From NCBI RefSeq assembly GCF_900187395.1, contig NZ_FYEZ01000001.1, forward strand, positions 124,001 to 188,000: 64,000 bases of DNA. The letters run 5' to 3'. The translations under genes and the position numbers were made by a program. The notes below the pieces were generated by a model. The model saw only the letters and a program-made list of their open reading frames with translations, was not told the origin of the DNA and made no database searches. This document shows, piece by piece, positions 20,146 through 28,026 of the stretch; position 1 is the first letter of the stretch; every line of letters starts with the position of its first letter. This DNA comes from Kytococcus aerolatus (GTDB taxonomy: Bacteria; Actinomycetota; Actinomycetes; Actinomycetales; Dermatophilaceae).

Positions 20146-20180
20146 AAGAGCCCGGTCCCACCACGTGGGGCCGGGCTCTT
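20146..20180 (+). terminator. intrinsic terminator of tRNA-Leu
   Basis: A GC-rich hairpin (GAGCCCGGTCCCAC paired with GTGGGGCCGGGCTC, one wobble pair) begins seven bases after the tRNA and ends in CTTCGT. Confidence 0.85.
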
Positions 20181-20266
20181 CGTCATGCAGGTCGCCACAG
20201 ACCAGATTCGTCAGTGGATGGGACGCCGATCCACAATCACTGGCCTCCAGCAACCCTCCGACCACG

Positions 20267-20298
20267 GCGGAGGCCCAGCCCGCAGGACGGGCCTCCGC
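20267..20298 (-). terminator. terminator of the secreted nuclease/phosphatase-fold gene
   Basis: 10-bp arms GCGGAGGCCC and GGGCCTCCGC pair across a 12-nt loop, 21 bp past the stop codon of the minus-strand gene. Confidence 0.7.
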
Positions 20299-20318
20299 GT
20301 GCTGCACGGGGTGCCGTC

Positions 20319-21188
20319 TCACCGGCCGCGGTGCACCTCGCGCGGGTGCGGCAACTGCAGTTCCGCCACCACGGGGTAGTGGTCGGAGGAGTACACCAGC
20401 GGCACCGTTGCACGCAGCGGGGTGATCTCCTTGGAGGCCAGAACGTAGTCAATGCGGCGCAGCGGGTTGCCCGGCGCGTAGGTGAGGCCGTCACCCTCGC
20501 CAACCAGCGGCCACACGTCCGTGAGAATCCGCGTGTACTCCTCGTGCTCCGTGGACCCCGGGGCCGCGTTCAGGTCGCCGAGCACCACCGTCGGGTTGCT
20601 CTGAGCAGCGACCAAATCGTTGACCACCGCAAACTGCTTCGTGCGGTACTCCGCGTCAACGTGGGTGAGGTGGGTGTTCATGACCGTCACCGGCACGCCA
20701 CGGACCTTCACAGTTGCCTCGGCCACACCACGCTGTTCCCCACCCTGGTGGTTGGGCAGCATGTGGTTCTCGCAGTCGGACAACTTGTACCGCGAGAGAA
20801 TGGCGGTGCCGTACTGGCGGCGCTCGGTCCGACCCCCAGCAGGGTCCTCGTCGAGGTTCGCGGCGTAGCAGTAGTGCAGGCCGAGGCGGTTGGCCAGCCA
20901 GGCACTCTGGTCGACGAACTCGGAACGCTCGCCCCAGTGGTTGTCGACCTCCTGCAGGGCGATGACGTCGGCGTCGAAGGAATCGATGTCGCGCGCGATG
21001 CGCTCCAAGTCGAGCACATCGAAGCGGTCGGCACCGTGGTGAATGTTGAAGCTCACCACGGTGAGCTTGCGCTCTGGGTCACCCGCCTTGCCCATGTGCT
21101 GGGTCGGTGCGGCAGTCACGGGGGCGGACAAAGCGGTGGCGGCAACGGCGGCCACCAGAGTGGTCAGGGTGCGTCGAGAAAACGCCAT
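20319..21188 (-). CDS. secreted endonuclease/exonuclease/phosphatase family protein
   Basis: The 289-residue protein starts with a twin-arginine-like signal peptide (FSRRTLTTLVAAVAATALSA). The EEP-fold motifs follow: SFNIHH, ALQEVDNHWG, an NTHLTHVD strand, VVLGDLNA, and the terminal SSDHYPVVAE. These place the metal-binding and catalytic Glu, Asp and His of the DNase I/exonuclease III/sphingomyelinase superfamily. Substrate could be DNA, a phospholipid or a sugar phosphate. The ATG at 21188 is supported by TGGAG eight bases upstream; an upstream in-frame extension would disrupt the signal peptide. Confidence 0.88.
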   Translation of the reverse strand: MAFSRRTLTTLVAAVAATALSAPVTAAPTQHMGKAGDPERKLTVVSFNIHHGADRFDVLDLERIARDIDSFDADVIALQEVDNHWGERSEFVDQSAWLANRLGLHYCYAANLDEDPAGGRTERRQYGTAILSRYKLSDCENHMLPNHQGGEQRGVAEATVKVRGVPVTVMNTHLTHVDAEYRTKQFAVVNDLVAAQSNPTVVLGDLNAAPGSTEHEEYTRILTDVWPLVGEGDGLTYAPGNPLRRIDYVLASKEITPLRATVPLVYSSDHYPVVAELQLPHPREVHRGR

Positions 21189-21489
21189 GAGGGTCTCCAG
21201 TTGGTACAGGGGGCATGGTGCCAACCGGACGTTAAGCAGACCCTGTGACGTGGACATGAACCCGACGTAAAGGGCATTTCACCGGGCGTTCAACAGCGAA
21301 TCACCCAGCGCGCCGTAGTCAGGGGTGTTCCCCACGATCCCTCAACCTCGGAGACGGCCCAAGACCTGGGGCCACCGAATGCGGTCGGACGACGCTCTCG
21401 TGCCGCGAGGACAGTCCTGCGGACACGTTCTCTTCGTACCCCAGTACCTGTTGAAGCTGGGGACTGCGACGCAGAGTTGCGACACCACG
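21189..21489. other. intergenic region, no gene recognised
   Basis: About 300 bp separate the EEP-family gene from the thioesterase terminator. I see no coding pattern, RNA gene or clear repeat. The promoter of the minus-strand EEP-family gene must lie in its left part. Confidence 0.5.
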
Positions 21490-21535
21490 GCGACTGCTGG
21501 CCCGGCCCCTGAAAAGGGACCGGGCCAGCAGTCGC
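21490..21535 (-). terminator. terminator of the acyl-CoA thioesterase gene
   Basis: 16-bp perfect arms (21490-21505 and 21520-21535) enclose a 14-nt loop, 20 bp past the thioesterase stop codon. Confidence 0.85.
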
Positions 21536-21554
21536 CTGACCTGTGGACCCGGCC

Positions 21555-21992
21555 TCAGCCCTCCGTCGGGAGCTCGCGCGGCCGGCCGTCGCCGTCGGTC
21601 GCCACGAAGGTGAACTCCGCCCGGGTGATGAGGCGCTCGTCCTCCGCGTGTCGGTCCCGCGCCCAGGCCTGGACGGAGACCCGCATCGAGGTGCGGCGGG
21701 ACCCGGTCAGGTGGGCGTAGACGCTCAGCTCCGAGCCGACGACCACCGGCCGGTGGAAGGACATGGAGTCGACGGCGACGGTGACCGCGCGCCCGCGGGC
21801 CCGACGGGACGCCACCGACGAGGCGGCCAGATCCATCTGGGCCATCAGCCACCCACCGAAGATGTCGCCGTACATGTTGGCGTCACCGGGCATGGCGGTC
21901 ACCCGGATGGTGGGCTCGAGGTGCTCCGGTGGCGTGGCCGGCTCCGCCGGGTCGTCCGCGGGCGCAGGTGCGTGCAGAGTGTTGCTGGACAT
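21555..21992 (-). CDS. acyl-CoA thioesterase, hotdog fold (YciA/BFIT type)
   Basis: The 145-residue protein has the hotdog thioesterase signature: MPGDANMYGDIFGGWLMAQM near residues 34-53 with the catalytic Asp, then VDSMSFHRPVVVGSEL and a late ITRAEFTFVA strand. Such enzymes hydrolyse acyl-CoA to free acid and CoA. AAGGGG lies upstream of the ATG. The gene stands alone between a cobalamin riboswitch and a terminator, so the B12-responsive leader appears to control only this gene, which is not a usual target. Confidence 0.9.
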   Translation of the reverse strand: MSSNTLHAPAPADDPAEPATPPEHLEPTIRVTAMPGDANMYGDIFGGWLMAQMDLAASSVASRRARGRAVTVAVDSMSFHRPVVVGSELSVYAHLTGSRRTSMRVSVQAWARDRHAEDERLITRAEFTFVATDGDGRPRELPTEG

Positions 21993-22044
21993 GGGTGTCC
22001 CCTTCGTTCTGGCCCGGGTCTCCCCGCCGGGCGAATCGGCGTCG

Positions 22045-22220
22045 ACCGAGGCAGGTCTCCTGGCTCGCGGGTCGGCACCGCCCCCTCGGCCTTCCCGCCC
22101 GTCGGGGCAGTGGCCGTCCTGCAGGGGGCGACTCTCCGCTCACAGTTGCGGGGTCAGCGCCGGCTTCGGCAGTCACCTGCCGTCCCGGCTTCCCTCTTCG
22201 CCACCCCGGCTGGGGTGGAC
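22045..22220 (-). promoter_or_regulatory. cobalamin riboswitch upstream of acyl-CoA thioesterase
   Basis: Read on the minus strand, the segment holds the ordered conserved blocks of the cobalamin aptamer: GGGAAGCCGG (22194-22185), CCGGCGCTGACCCCGCAACT (around 22163-22144), the B12 box GCCACTG (22114-22108), and GAGCCAGGAGACCTGCC (around 22065-22049). A 5' hairpin (CACCCC/GGGGTG) lies at about 22203-22218. The aptamer ends about 55 nt before the thioesterase start codon, close enough to sequester its ribosome binding site. Confidence 0.93.
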
Positions 22221-22232
22221 CTCGGCGCGAAC

Positions 22233-22238
22233 AGCATA
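22233..22238 (-). promoter_or_regulatory. -10 element of the riboswitch transcript
   Basis: TATGCT on the minus strand lies just upstream of the aptamer, so transcription would start near 22226, at the 5' edge of the riboswitch. Confidence 0.55.
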
Positions 22239-22384
22239 GGGGGCCTGGCCCACGGTTCACCGGAGGACTGAGGCGAACCTGCGCGGCGAGGAGACGGGCC
22301 TGTCGGGCTGTGAGCGCCAGGGGCAGCCGAACGACAGCAGCCAACCCGCCGGCCACACGCTGATCACCTGCTCAAGGGACTGCT

Positions 22385-22480
22385 GAGGGTTTGGTTGATA
22401 CCTGATCTGGGTGGGGATGTCGAAGCAGTAGGTGTCTTCGTCGATCATCCGGTGGATGCCGCGGGCGTGGTGGTCGTCAT
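22385..22480 (-). pseudogene. csoR: csoR remnant (copper-sensing repressor), broken
   Basis: From the ATG at 22480 the first codons read MTTTTPAASTG, a CsoR-like N-terminus, then stop. In another frame the same DNA continues as GIHRMIDEDTYCFDIPTQI, which matches the region around the first copper-ligand cysteine of CsoR. The connecting helix and the second half with the His-Cys ligands are missing, so about 30 residues are deleted and the frame is lost. It lies 17 bp after the copB stop, the usual place for csoR in such operons. A functional repressor cannot be made from this copy. Confidence 0.75.
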
Positions 22481-22497
22481 GATCTGTCTCTCACGGT

Positions 22498-24654
22498 TCA
22501 GGAGCGGTCGAGGATGCGGTTGGTGCTGGATTCGGGTGTGAGGTCGAGGCGGCGCAGCAGTTGCGCGTTGAGGGCCACCACGACGGTGGAAGCCGACATG
22601 AGGATCGCCCCGACGCTCATCGGCAGCACGAATCCGATCGGTGCGAGAATGCCCGCCGCGAGAGGCACAGAGATGAGGTTGTAGCCAGCGGCCCACCACA
22701 GGTTCTGCTTCATCTTGCGGTAGCTCGCACGCGACAGCTCGAAGACCGACAGCACCGAGCGTGGGTCCGAGCTCGCGAGGATGACCCCTGCCGAGCCGAT
22801 TGCGACATCGGTGCCGGCGCCGATGGCGATGCCCACATCGGCCTGTGCGAGGGCGGGGGCGTCGTTGACGCCGTCCCCGACCATCGCGACCTTGCGGCCC
22901 TCGTCTTGGAGCTCCTTGACCTTGGCGGCCTTGTCTTCCGGTCGCACACCGGCGAACACGCGGTCGATGCCGAGATCCTTTGCCACTGTGTCGGCGACCG
23001 CTTGGGCGTCACCGGTGATCATCACGACCTGCGCGCCGCGGGCATGCAACGCGTCAACAGCGTCACGAGACTCGGTTCGTATCTCATCGGCCAACCGCAA
23101 CGCCCCGATGACCTCGCCGTCGGCGAGGATGTGGAGGATGATCGCTCCTTCTTCGCGCCACTGGTCAGCTATCGGCAGTTCGCTGGCCGAGTGCTGCTGG
23201 AGTAGATACGGGCCGCCGACTTCGATGACCGTCCCGTCAACGGTGGCCTTGACCCCGATTGCAGGGGAGGAGGAGAAGTCCGAGGCCCTCGGTATCTGGA
23301 CCTCTTGGGTGCTGGCGGCTCCGGTGATCGCTCGGGCCAGGGGGTGCTCGCTGTCGGCCTCGGCGGCCGCGGCCAGGGCGAGCACCCGCTGCTCGTCGTG
23401 ATCGTTCGCGGTGTCGATGGCGGTGACGGTGGGCTCGCCCTTGGTGAGAGTGCCGGTCTTGTCGAAGAGCACGGCGTCGACGGTGCGCATGGACTCCAGC
23501 GCGAGCCGGTCCTTGATGAGCACGCCGCCGCGGGCGGCGCGCTCGGTCGCGATCGAGACCACCAGCGGGATCGCGAGGCCCAGGGCGTGGGGGCAGGCGA
23601 TGACGAGCACGGTGATGGTGCGGACCACCGCGTCGTCGGGAAGACCAATGAGGGACCATACGAGCGCGGTGATGACGGCCGCGCCGAGGGCGAACCAAAA
23701 AAGCCAGGCCGCGGCGGTGTCGGCGATGCGCTGGGCGCGGGAAGAGGAGGCCTGGGCGTCGGAGACAAGTTTCTGGATGCCCGCCAGGGCGGTGTCCTCG
23801 CCGGTGGCGGTGACCTCGACCCGCAGTCCGGAGTCGGTGGCGATGGTGCCGGCGACGACCTGCTCGCCGGTCTCTCGGCGCACGGTCTTGGACTCCCCGG
23901 TGACCATCGACTCATCCATGCTGGCGCTGCCATCGACGATGCGCCCGTCCGCGGGCACCGAGGCGCCGGGCCGGACCACCACCACATCGCCGACAGCGAG
24001 GTCTGCTGGGGCGACTCTCACGATGTTCTCGCCGTCGACCTTCTCGGCCTCATCGGGCAGTAGGGCGGCCAGGGAGTCCAGGGCGGAGGTGGTCTGGGCC
24101 AGGGAGCGCATCTCGATCCAGTGGCCCAGCAGCATGATGACCACCAGCAGAGCCAGCTCCCACCAGAAGTTGAGCTCGTCGCTGAGCAGGTGCAGGCTCG
24201 CGCCCCAGGAGGCGATGAAGGCGACCGTGATCGCCAGCGCGATCAGCAACATCATGCCGGGCTTGCGGGATCGGATCTCGCCCAGTCCACCGGTGAGGAA
24301 GGGCCGGCCGCCCCACACGTACATGATCGTGCCCAGGGCCGGGGAGACCCAGCGCACCCAATCGGCGTTCGGGAGGGGGTAGCCGGTGAGGTGGGCGAAC
24401 ATGTCGTTGAAGCCCACGACCGGGATCGCGATGACGAGCATTATCCAGAACAGCCGCCGGAACTGGCCGACATGATCACCATGCCCGCCATGACCACTAT
24501 GACCTGCGTGGTCGTGGCCGCCGTGATCCTCATGGTCGGCTTGGTCGTGGCCGCCATGAGACTGGTGTGCCGAGTGGTCGTCGTGCGAGTGGTGGCCGGC
24601 GTGCTCGTGCGCTTCAGCCTCGGCGGCCCCGTGGTGGGTCTGCTGGTCGTTCAT
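22498..24654 (-). CDS. copB: CopB-type heavy-metal P1B ATPase
   Basis: The 718-residue protein has a histidine-rich cytoplasmic N-terminus (about residues 7-62, many HGGH/HDH clusters) instead of HMA domains. Membrane helices, TGES near 252, the ion-path motif ACPHALG near 350, DKTGTLT near 398 and the GDGVNDAPAL hinge follow. CPH rather than CPC is the mark of the CopB subgroup, associated with Cu(II)/Cu(I) or silver export. It lies in a copper-resistance cluster below a DUF1541 lipoprotein gene and above a broken csoR. Confidence 0.93.
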   Translation of the reverse strand: MNDQQTHHGAAEAEAHEHAGHHSHDDHSAHQSHGGHDQADHEDHGGHDHAGHSGHGGHGDHVGQFRRLFWIMLVIAIPVVGFNDMFAHLTGYPLPNADWVRWVSPALGTIMYVWGGRPFLTGGLGEIRSRKPGMMLLIALAITVAFIASWGASLHLLSDELNFWWELALLVVIMLLGHWIEMRSLAQTTSALDSLAALLPDEAEKVDGENIVRVAPADLAVGDVVVVRPGASVPADGRIVDGSASMDESMVTGESKTVRRETGEQVVAGTIATDSGLRVEVTATGEDTALAGIQKLVSDAQASSSRAQRIADTAAAWLFWFALGAAVITALVWSLIGLPDDAVVRTITVLVIACPHALGLAIPLVVSIATERAARGGVLIKDRLALESMRTVDAVLFDKTGTLTKGEPTVTAIDTANDHDEQRVLALAAAAEADSEHPLARAITGAASTQEVQIPRASDFSSSPAIGVKATVDGTVIEVGGPYLLQQHSASELPIADQWREEGAIILHILADGEVIGALRLADEIRTESRDAVDALHARGAQVVMITGDAQAVADTVAKDLGIDRVFAGVRPEDKAAKVKELQDEGRKVAMVGDGVNDAPALAQADVGIAIGAGTDVAIGSAGVILASSDPRSVLSVFELSRASYRKMKQNLWWAAGYNLISVPLAAGILAPIGFVLPMSVGAILMSASTVVVALNAQLLRRLDLTPESSTNRILDRS

Positions 24655-24689
24655 GCTCTGTCCGTTCCTTCATGCCCGGTTCGTGTCAG

Positions 24690-25268
24690 TTAGGAAGCGG
24701 GCTGGATCTCGCTGTCGACGACCCACTTATGGTTGGTCATCTTCATCCCGTCGGCCTCGTAGTCGACGACATAGACGGTCTCCTCAGTCGAGGACGCGAT
24801 CGTCGCCGTCGCGCCGTCCATGCCTTCCATGTGGTCGGCGGTCACCGTCACCTCGGTGCCGTCGTCGAGACGGGCGTCACCGGCGCCGTCGAGCTCTTCC
24901 TGAACGACCCACTTGTGATCGGTCACGGGATCTCCGCCGTCGACCGGGGTGTAGTCGATCGCGTAGGTGTAGGTGTCGTAGGCGCCGACGATGGTGGCGC
25001 TGGCACCGTTCATGCCCTCCATGTGGTCAGCCGTCAGAGTGACTTCGGTGCCGACCGGGTATTCGGGGTCGGTGGCCTCTTTCATGCCCTCGGGGACCGG
25101 GCCGCCGTCGGCGGGATGCTCCATGCCGTCGTGGCCCCCATGCCCGCCTTGTGCGTCCTCGCTCTGCGATGGAGTTCCTGCCTCGTCGTTCGCGGTGGAG
25201 CAGCCTGCCAGGGCAAGGCTTCCGCCGAGGATCCCGACGGCGACGAGGATGCTGATGCGTCTGTTCAT
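24690..25268 (-). CDS. DUF1541 (YdhK family) lipoprotein
   Basis: The 192-residue protein has a lipoprotein signal peptide with lipobox LAGC (Cys23), a His/Gly-rich linker, and two tandem DUF1541 units. Each unit carries a TADHMEGM block and a HKWVV block. The family is commonly found next to copper exporters and is thought to bind metal outside the membrane. It ends 36 bp before copB on the same strand, suggesting co-transcription. Confidence 0.9.
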   Translation of the reverse strand: MNRRISILVAVGILGGSLALAGCSTANDEAGTPSQSEDAQGGHGGHDGMEHPADGGPVPEGMKEATDPEYPVGTEVTLTADHMEGMNGASATIVGAYDTYTYAIDYTPVDGGDPVTDHKWVVQEELDGAGDARLDDGTEVTVTADHMEGMDGATATIASSTEETVYVVDYEADGMKMTNHKWVVDSEIQPAS

Positions 25269-25324
25269 CTCGATACTCTCCTATTGGTGTGAACCGACCG
25301 GCGCTGGTGCGCCGGATAGGGGGT

Positions 25325-25358
25325 GGTTCCGCGCCTCCCGGTCGAGAGGCGCGGAACC
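25325..25358 (-). terminator. hairpin between HMA gene and DUF1541 gene (terminator or attenuator)
   Basis: 13-bp perfect arms (25325-25337 and 25346-25358) lie 15 bp past the HMA stop codon. It may reduce read-through into the DUF1541-copB part of the operon. A second, smaller hairpin (CCGGCGC/GCGCCGG) follows before the next gene. Confidence 0.7.
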
Positions 25359-25372
25359 ATGTCCACGGGCGG

Positions 25373-25522
25373 TCAGGCCGCGTTGGCGTAGCGGTCGGGG
25401 CGGGCGCTGACCTCGATGCCGGTCCCGCCGGCGATCTCGGAGACCTCGGAGCGGATCGCGGTCTCGCAGTGCCCGCAGGTCACGTCGGTCACCCGGTACT
25501 CGTTCGTGGTCGTCGCGCTCAT
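25373..25522 (-). CDS. truncated CopZ-like heavy-metal-associated protein
   Basis: The 49-residue reading frame starts like a CopZ chaperone, with the copper site TCGHC at residues 16-20, but ends after EVSARPDRYANAA. HMA domains normally run about 65-70 residues. The last two beta strands and one helix are missing, so the protein is probably unstable or a frameshifted remnant. The ATG at 25522 lies just downstream of a CsoR-type operator. It heads the copper operon. Confidence 0.6.
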   Translation of the reverse strand: MSATTTNEYRVTDVTCGHCETAIRSEVSEIAGGTGIEVSARPDRYANAA

Positions 25523-25560
25523 AATCCAAACGCCCTTGTTTGTGTACGAGATCTTCAGGC

Positions 25561-25580
25561 TATACCCCAAGGGGGTATGG
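25561..25580 (-). promoter_or_regulatory. CsoR-type operator
   Basis: A near-perfect palindrome, TATACCCCAAGGGGGTATGG, has the TACCCC/GGGGTA halves typical of CsoR operators. It is centred about 48 bp upstream of the truncated HMA gene start, where it would overlap the promoter. The local csoR is broken, so repression would need a CsoR encoded elsewhere. Confidence 0.75.
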
Positions 25581-25581
25581 G

Positions 25582-26000
25582 TCAACGGGTAGATGCGTCC
25601 TCGGGGGTCTCCTGGGCCTGCCCGGTGGGGCGGACGTGACGCAGTCGGGTTGCGGCGATGAGTGCCGCCATAGCGGCGACAACGGCCGAGACGATCGCGC
25701 CGTGTTCAGTCCGCCGGTGAACGCTGCCTGTGCCGCGCCGACCAGCTGCTCGCCGAGTGCTCCTGGCAGCTCGCCTGCGGAGACGAGTGCGCCGTCGATG
25801 CTGTCCGAGGCCGCGGCTGCAGCCTCTGGCGGCAGACCGTCGGGCAGAGTGGACTCGATGTTGCCGCGGTAGGCGGCGATCCCCACGCTGCCGATGACCG
25901 CGACGCCGAGGGAGATGCCCAAGTCGTTCGCGGTGGTCGCGAGCCCGGATGCGCCGCCGGCCTTCACCGGAACGCCGAGAATGCTCCTCATGACTCAGTG
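25582..26000 (-). pseudogene. MFS drug-efflux transporter remnant (EmrB/QacA type, C-terminal part)
   Basis: The frame preserves the end of a 14-helix MFS exporter: SGLATTANDLGISLGVAVIG and the YRGNIESTLPDGLPPEA loop. After FTGGLNTA the frame shifts and the last helix continues in another frame as AIVSAVVAAMAALIAATRLR. The N-terminal two thirds are absent. A truncated, frameshifted pseudogene. Confidence 0.7.
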
Positions 26001-26222
26001 GGCGCCCATGAGCGGAGCGGTACACCTGATGATCCCGACGGTGCGTGCACAGAGTGCGGCACTGGCGACCATCTGGGCACGGTGATGGCGTGCGTGCTCG
26101 CGCTCCTGATCATCCTCATGGTTCTGGTGCCGCCACGGCCGCTGCCCGGATGGATGCACGTAGCCTTCAGATCTATCCTGCGCGTCACTCAAGCGACCCT
26201 CGACACAAAAGAAAACTCATAA
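25998..26222 (+). pseudogene. fragment of a small Cys-rich membrane protein (possibly DUF6153-like)
   Basis: An open segment encodes GACTECGTGDHLGTVMACVLALLI, a CxxC near a His followed by one membrane helix. This resembles the C-terminal part of small actinobacterial membrane proteins found beside copper genes. The upstream part appears to be in a different frame and the C-terminus runs into unrelated sequence. I treat it as a remnant and am unsure of the family. Confidence 0.35.
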
Positions 26223-26234
26223 TTTCCGTACCGC

Positions 26235-27650
26235 GGCAACTGGGCTCATCCCAATCCAGGGTGGGTTCGGAAGCCGCCTGTCTCGAGCAGGCTGCGGGCG
26301 GTGTAGTTGGTGAGGTTGCGGAAGCCGAGGGCGGAGCCGCGTAGGTGTTCGAGGCGGCCGTTGAGGGCTTCGGTGGGTCCGTTGGAGGTACCGGGCCGCT
26401 CGAAGTAGGCCAGGACGTCGGCGGCGCGCTGGTTCAGGGTCCGGCCGAGGCGACGGAGCTCGACGAGGGCCGCGGGCACGCCGTCGCGGAGGGCGTCGAT
26501 GACGGCGGTCATCGCCGCGCGGGCGGTTGCCCGGTCGGGATTGGTGAACAGGACGATGAGTCGTTCTCGTTGGCGGTCGGTGAGCAGGTCCTCTCCGGTG
26601 TGTAGGGTACGCCGGGCCCGGTAGAGCGGGTCGTTCTTGAGGCCGCGGTGGCCGTGGAGGTCTTGCTGGACCCGGCGGCGGCAGGAGTCCAGGGCGTCCC
26701 CGGCGAGGCGCACGACGTGGAAGGGGTCCATCACCGCGACCGCGCACGGGAGCTCTTCGGCGGCTGCGGTCTTGAAGCCGGTGGGGGCACCGCCCGCTGC
26801 GATACTCCGCGTCAGCGGCGCAGCTGGGGGAAACCCATCCATCGCGACCACCTCCACGGCGTCACGCCACGCCTGTGGCCGCTCGGCGAGCCAGGTCTTG
26901 AACGCGGCCTTGGACCGGCCTTCGACCATGTCCAGCAACCGGGCGGGGCCGGTGTCGTCTCGGATCGGGGTGAGGTCGATGATCACGGTGACGTACTTCT
27001 CGCCCTTGTGCGTGTGCCGCCACACGTGCTCGTCGACCCCGACCACCTTCACCCCCTCGAACCGGGCCGGGTCACCGATCAGGACGCGCCGGCCCTCGGC
27101 CAGGACGGCGTCGTTGGCGGTGTCCCACGCCACCGCCAACGCCTCGGCGACCCGAGCGATGGTCAGGTGCTGCACGACCAGCGCGAGCAACGCCCAGCGC
27201 AGCCCACCGCGGGAGATCTTGGCCCTCGGCTCCGCCGCCGCAGTGGTGTCCTGCCGCCACATCCGCGCGCAGCCGGTGCACCGGTACCGGCGGACCGCGA
27301 CCAGCAACGTCGTGGGTCGCCACCCGAACGGCTCGTGTGCCAGGCGTCGCGTGACCACGTCGTGCACGGTCCCCTCACAGCCACACCGCCGGCACCACCG
27401 GTCATCATCGACGACCCGGCAGGCCAGCACCGCCCGGTCCGGCTCGAGGCGTTGCCCGGTCACCTCCAACCCGAGGCCGTCGAGGCGGCAGAACGTCGTC
27501 AGATCAGGCGTGGTGCAGGTACCGTCAGGCATGTCGAGGTCTTCCAGGTGGGGAGTGTGAGAACTCCCATCATGTGGAGACCTCGACGCCTACCCCAGGA
27601 CCGACGCGCCGCCCCGCGACCCACCCTGGATCGGGAAGAGCCGGCAACTG
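26235..27650 (-). mobile_element. ISL3-family insertion sequence (copy 1) with 8-bp target duplication
   Basis: The element spans 26243-27642 (1400 bp). Imperfect terminal inverted repeats of about 27 bp begin GGCTCATCCC at the left and GGCTCTTCCC at the right when read inward. It is flanked by the 8-bp direct repeat GGCAACTG (26235-26242 and 27643-27650), the target size of ISL3. It inserted into a DUF305-like gene. Confidence 0.9.
26246..27532 (-). CDS. ISL3-family transposase (copy 1)
   Basis: The 428-residue transposase has an N-terminal zinc-binding region (CRRCGCEGTVHD and CTGCARMW), a helix-turn-helix, and the ISL3 catalytic core with GVDEH, VVAMDGF, a D in MDPFHVV and the NGPTEALNGRLEHLRG motif. 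Compared with copy 2 it has an 18-residue insertion after MDGF and lacks about 22 residues before the last third. Both changes keep the frame; the insertion sits beside a catalytic block, so activity is doubtful. The stop codon lies inside the left inverted repeat. Confidence 0.9.
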   Translation of the reverse strand: MPDGTCTTPDLTTFCRLDGLGLEVTGQRLEPDRAVLACRVVDDDRWCRRCGCEGTVHDVVTRRLAHEPFGWRPTTLLVAVRRYRCTGCARMWRQDTTAAAEPRAKISRGGLRWALLALVVQHLTIARVAEALAVAWDTANDAVLAEGRRVLIGDPARFEGVKVVGVDEHVWRHTHKGEKYVTVIIDLTPIRDDTGPARLLDMVEGRSKAAFKTWLAERPQAWRDAVEVVAMDGFPPAAPLTRSIAAGGAPTGFKTAAAEELPCAVAVMDPFHVVRLAGDALDSCRRRVQQDLHGHRGLKNDPLYRARRTLHTGEDLLTDRQRERLIVLFTNPDRATARAAMTAVIDALRDGVPAALVELRRLGRTLNQRAADVLAYFERPGTSNGPTEALNGRLEHLRGSALGFRNLTNYTARSLLETGGFRTHPGLG

Positions 27651-27940
27651 CGCTGGAGGATTGGGGCGTCGATCCCGCCGAGCAGCAGACGGGCGACATG
27701 GATCACGGCGACGGCATGATAAACGAGGATGACCTGTCCACCCTCGAAGCATCCAGCGGGACCGAAGCGTCACGACTATTCCTATAGCAGATGATCCTCC
27801 ACCGTGAGGGAGCCGTCGAGATGGCCCAGACCCACGTCGATGGCGCTAGCAACACTGATGCTGTCGAGCTCGCGCAGACAATCATCGATGCGCAAACGAC
27901 CGAGATCCAGGAGATGGAAGACCTCAGGGCCAATCTCTAG
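27651..27940 (+). pseudogene. DUF305 protein remnant, interrupted by ISL3 and an amber codon
   Basis: Right of the ISL3 copy the DNA reads LEDWGVDPAEQQ, then DMDHGDGM, then EASRLFL, a TAG at 27785-27787, and QMILHREGAVEMAQTHVDG to a final stop at 27938-27940. This is the C-terminal half of a DUF305 protein (FLxQMIxHHxGAVxMA core). The start half is not visible on the other side of the IS. DUF305 proteins are often linked to copper genes. Confidence 0.75.
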
Positions 27941-28026
27941 CGAGTCACCAGGGTGGGTGCCGGACGCGCTGGATTCGGCACCCACCGGACCCGACCGACC
28001 CTCGCATGACTCGAAGGAAAAACGTT

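Noticed and set aside
22257-22448. Separate 63-codon gene after copB
   Set aside because: Its first residues are the middle of CsoR and the rest is unrelated sequence, so it is debris of csoR rather than a gene.
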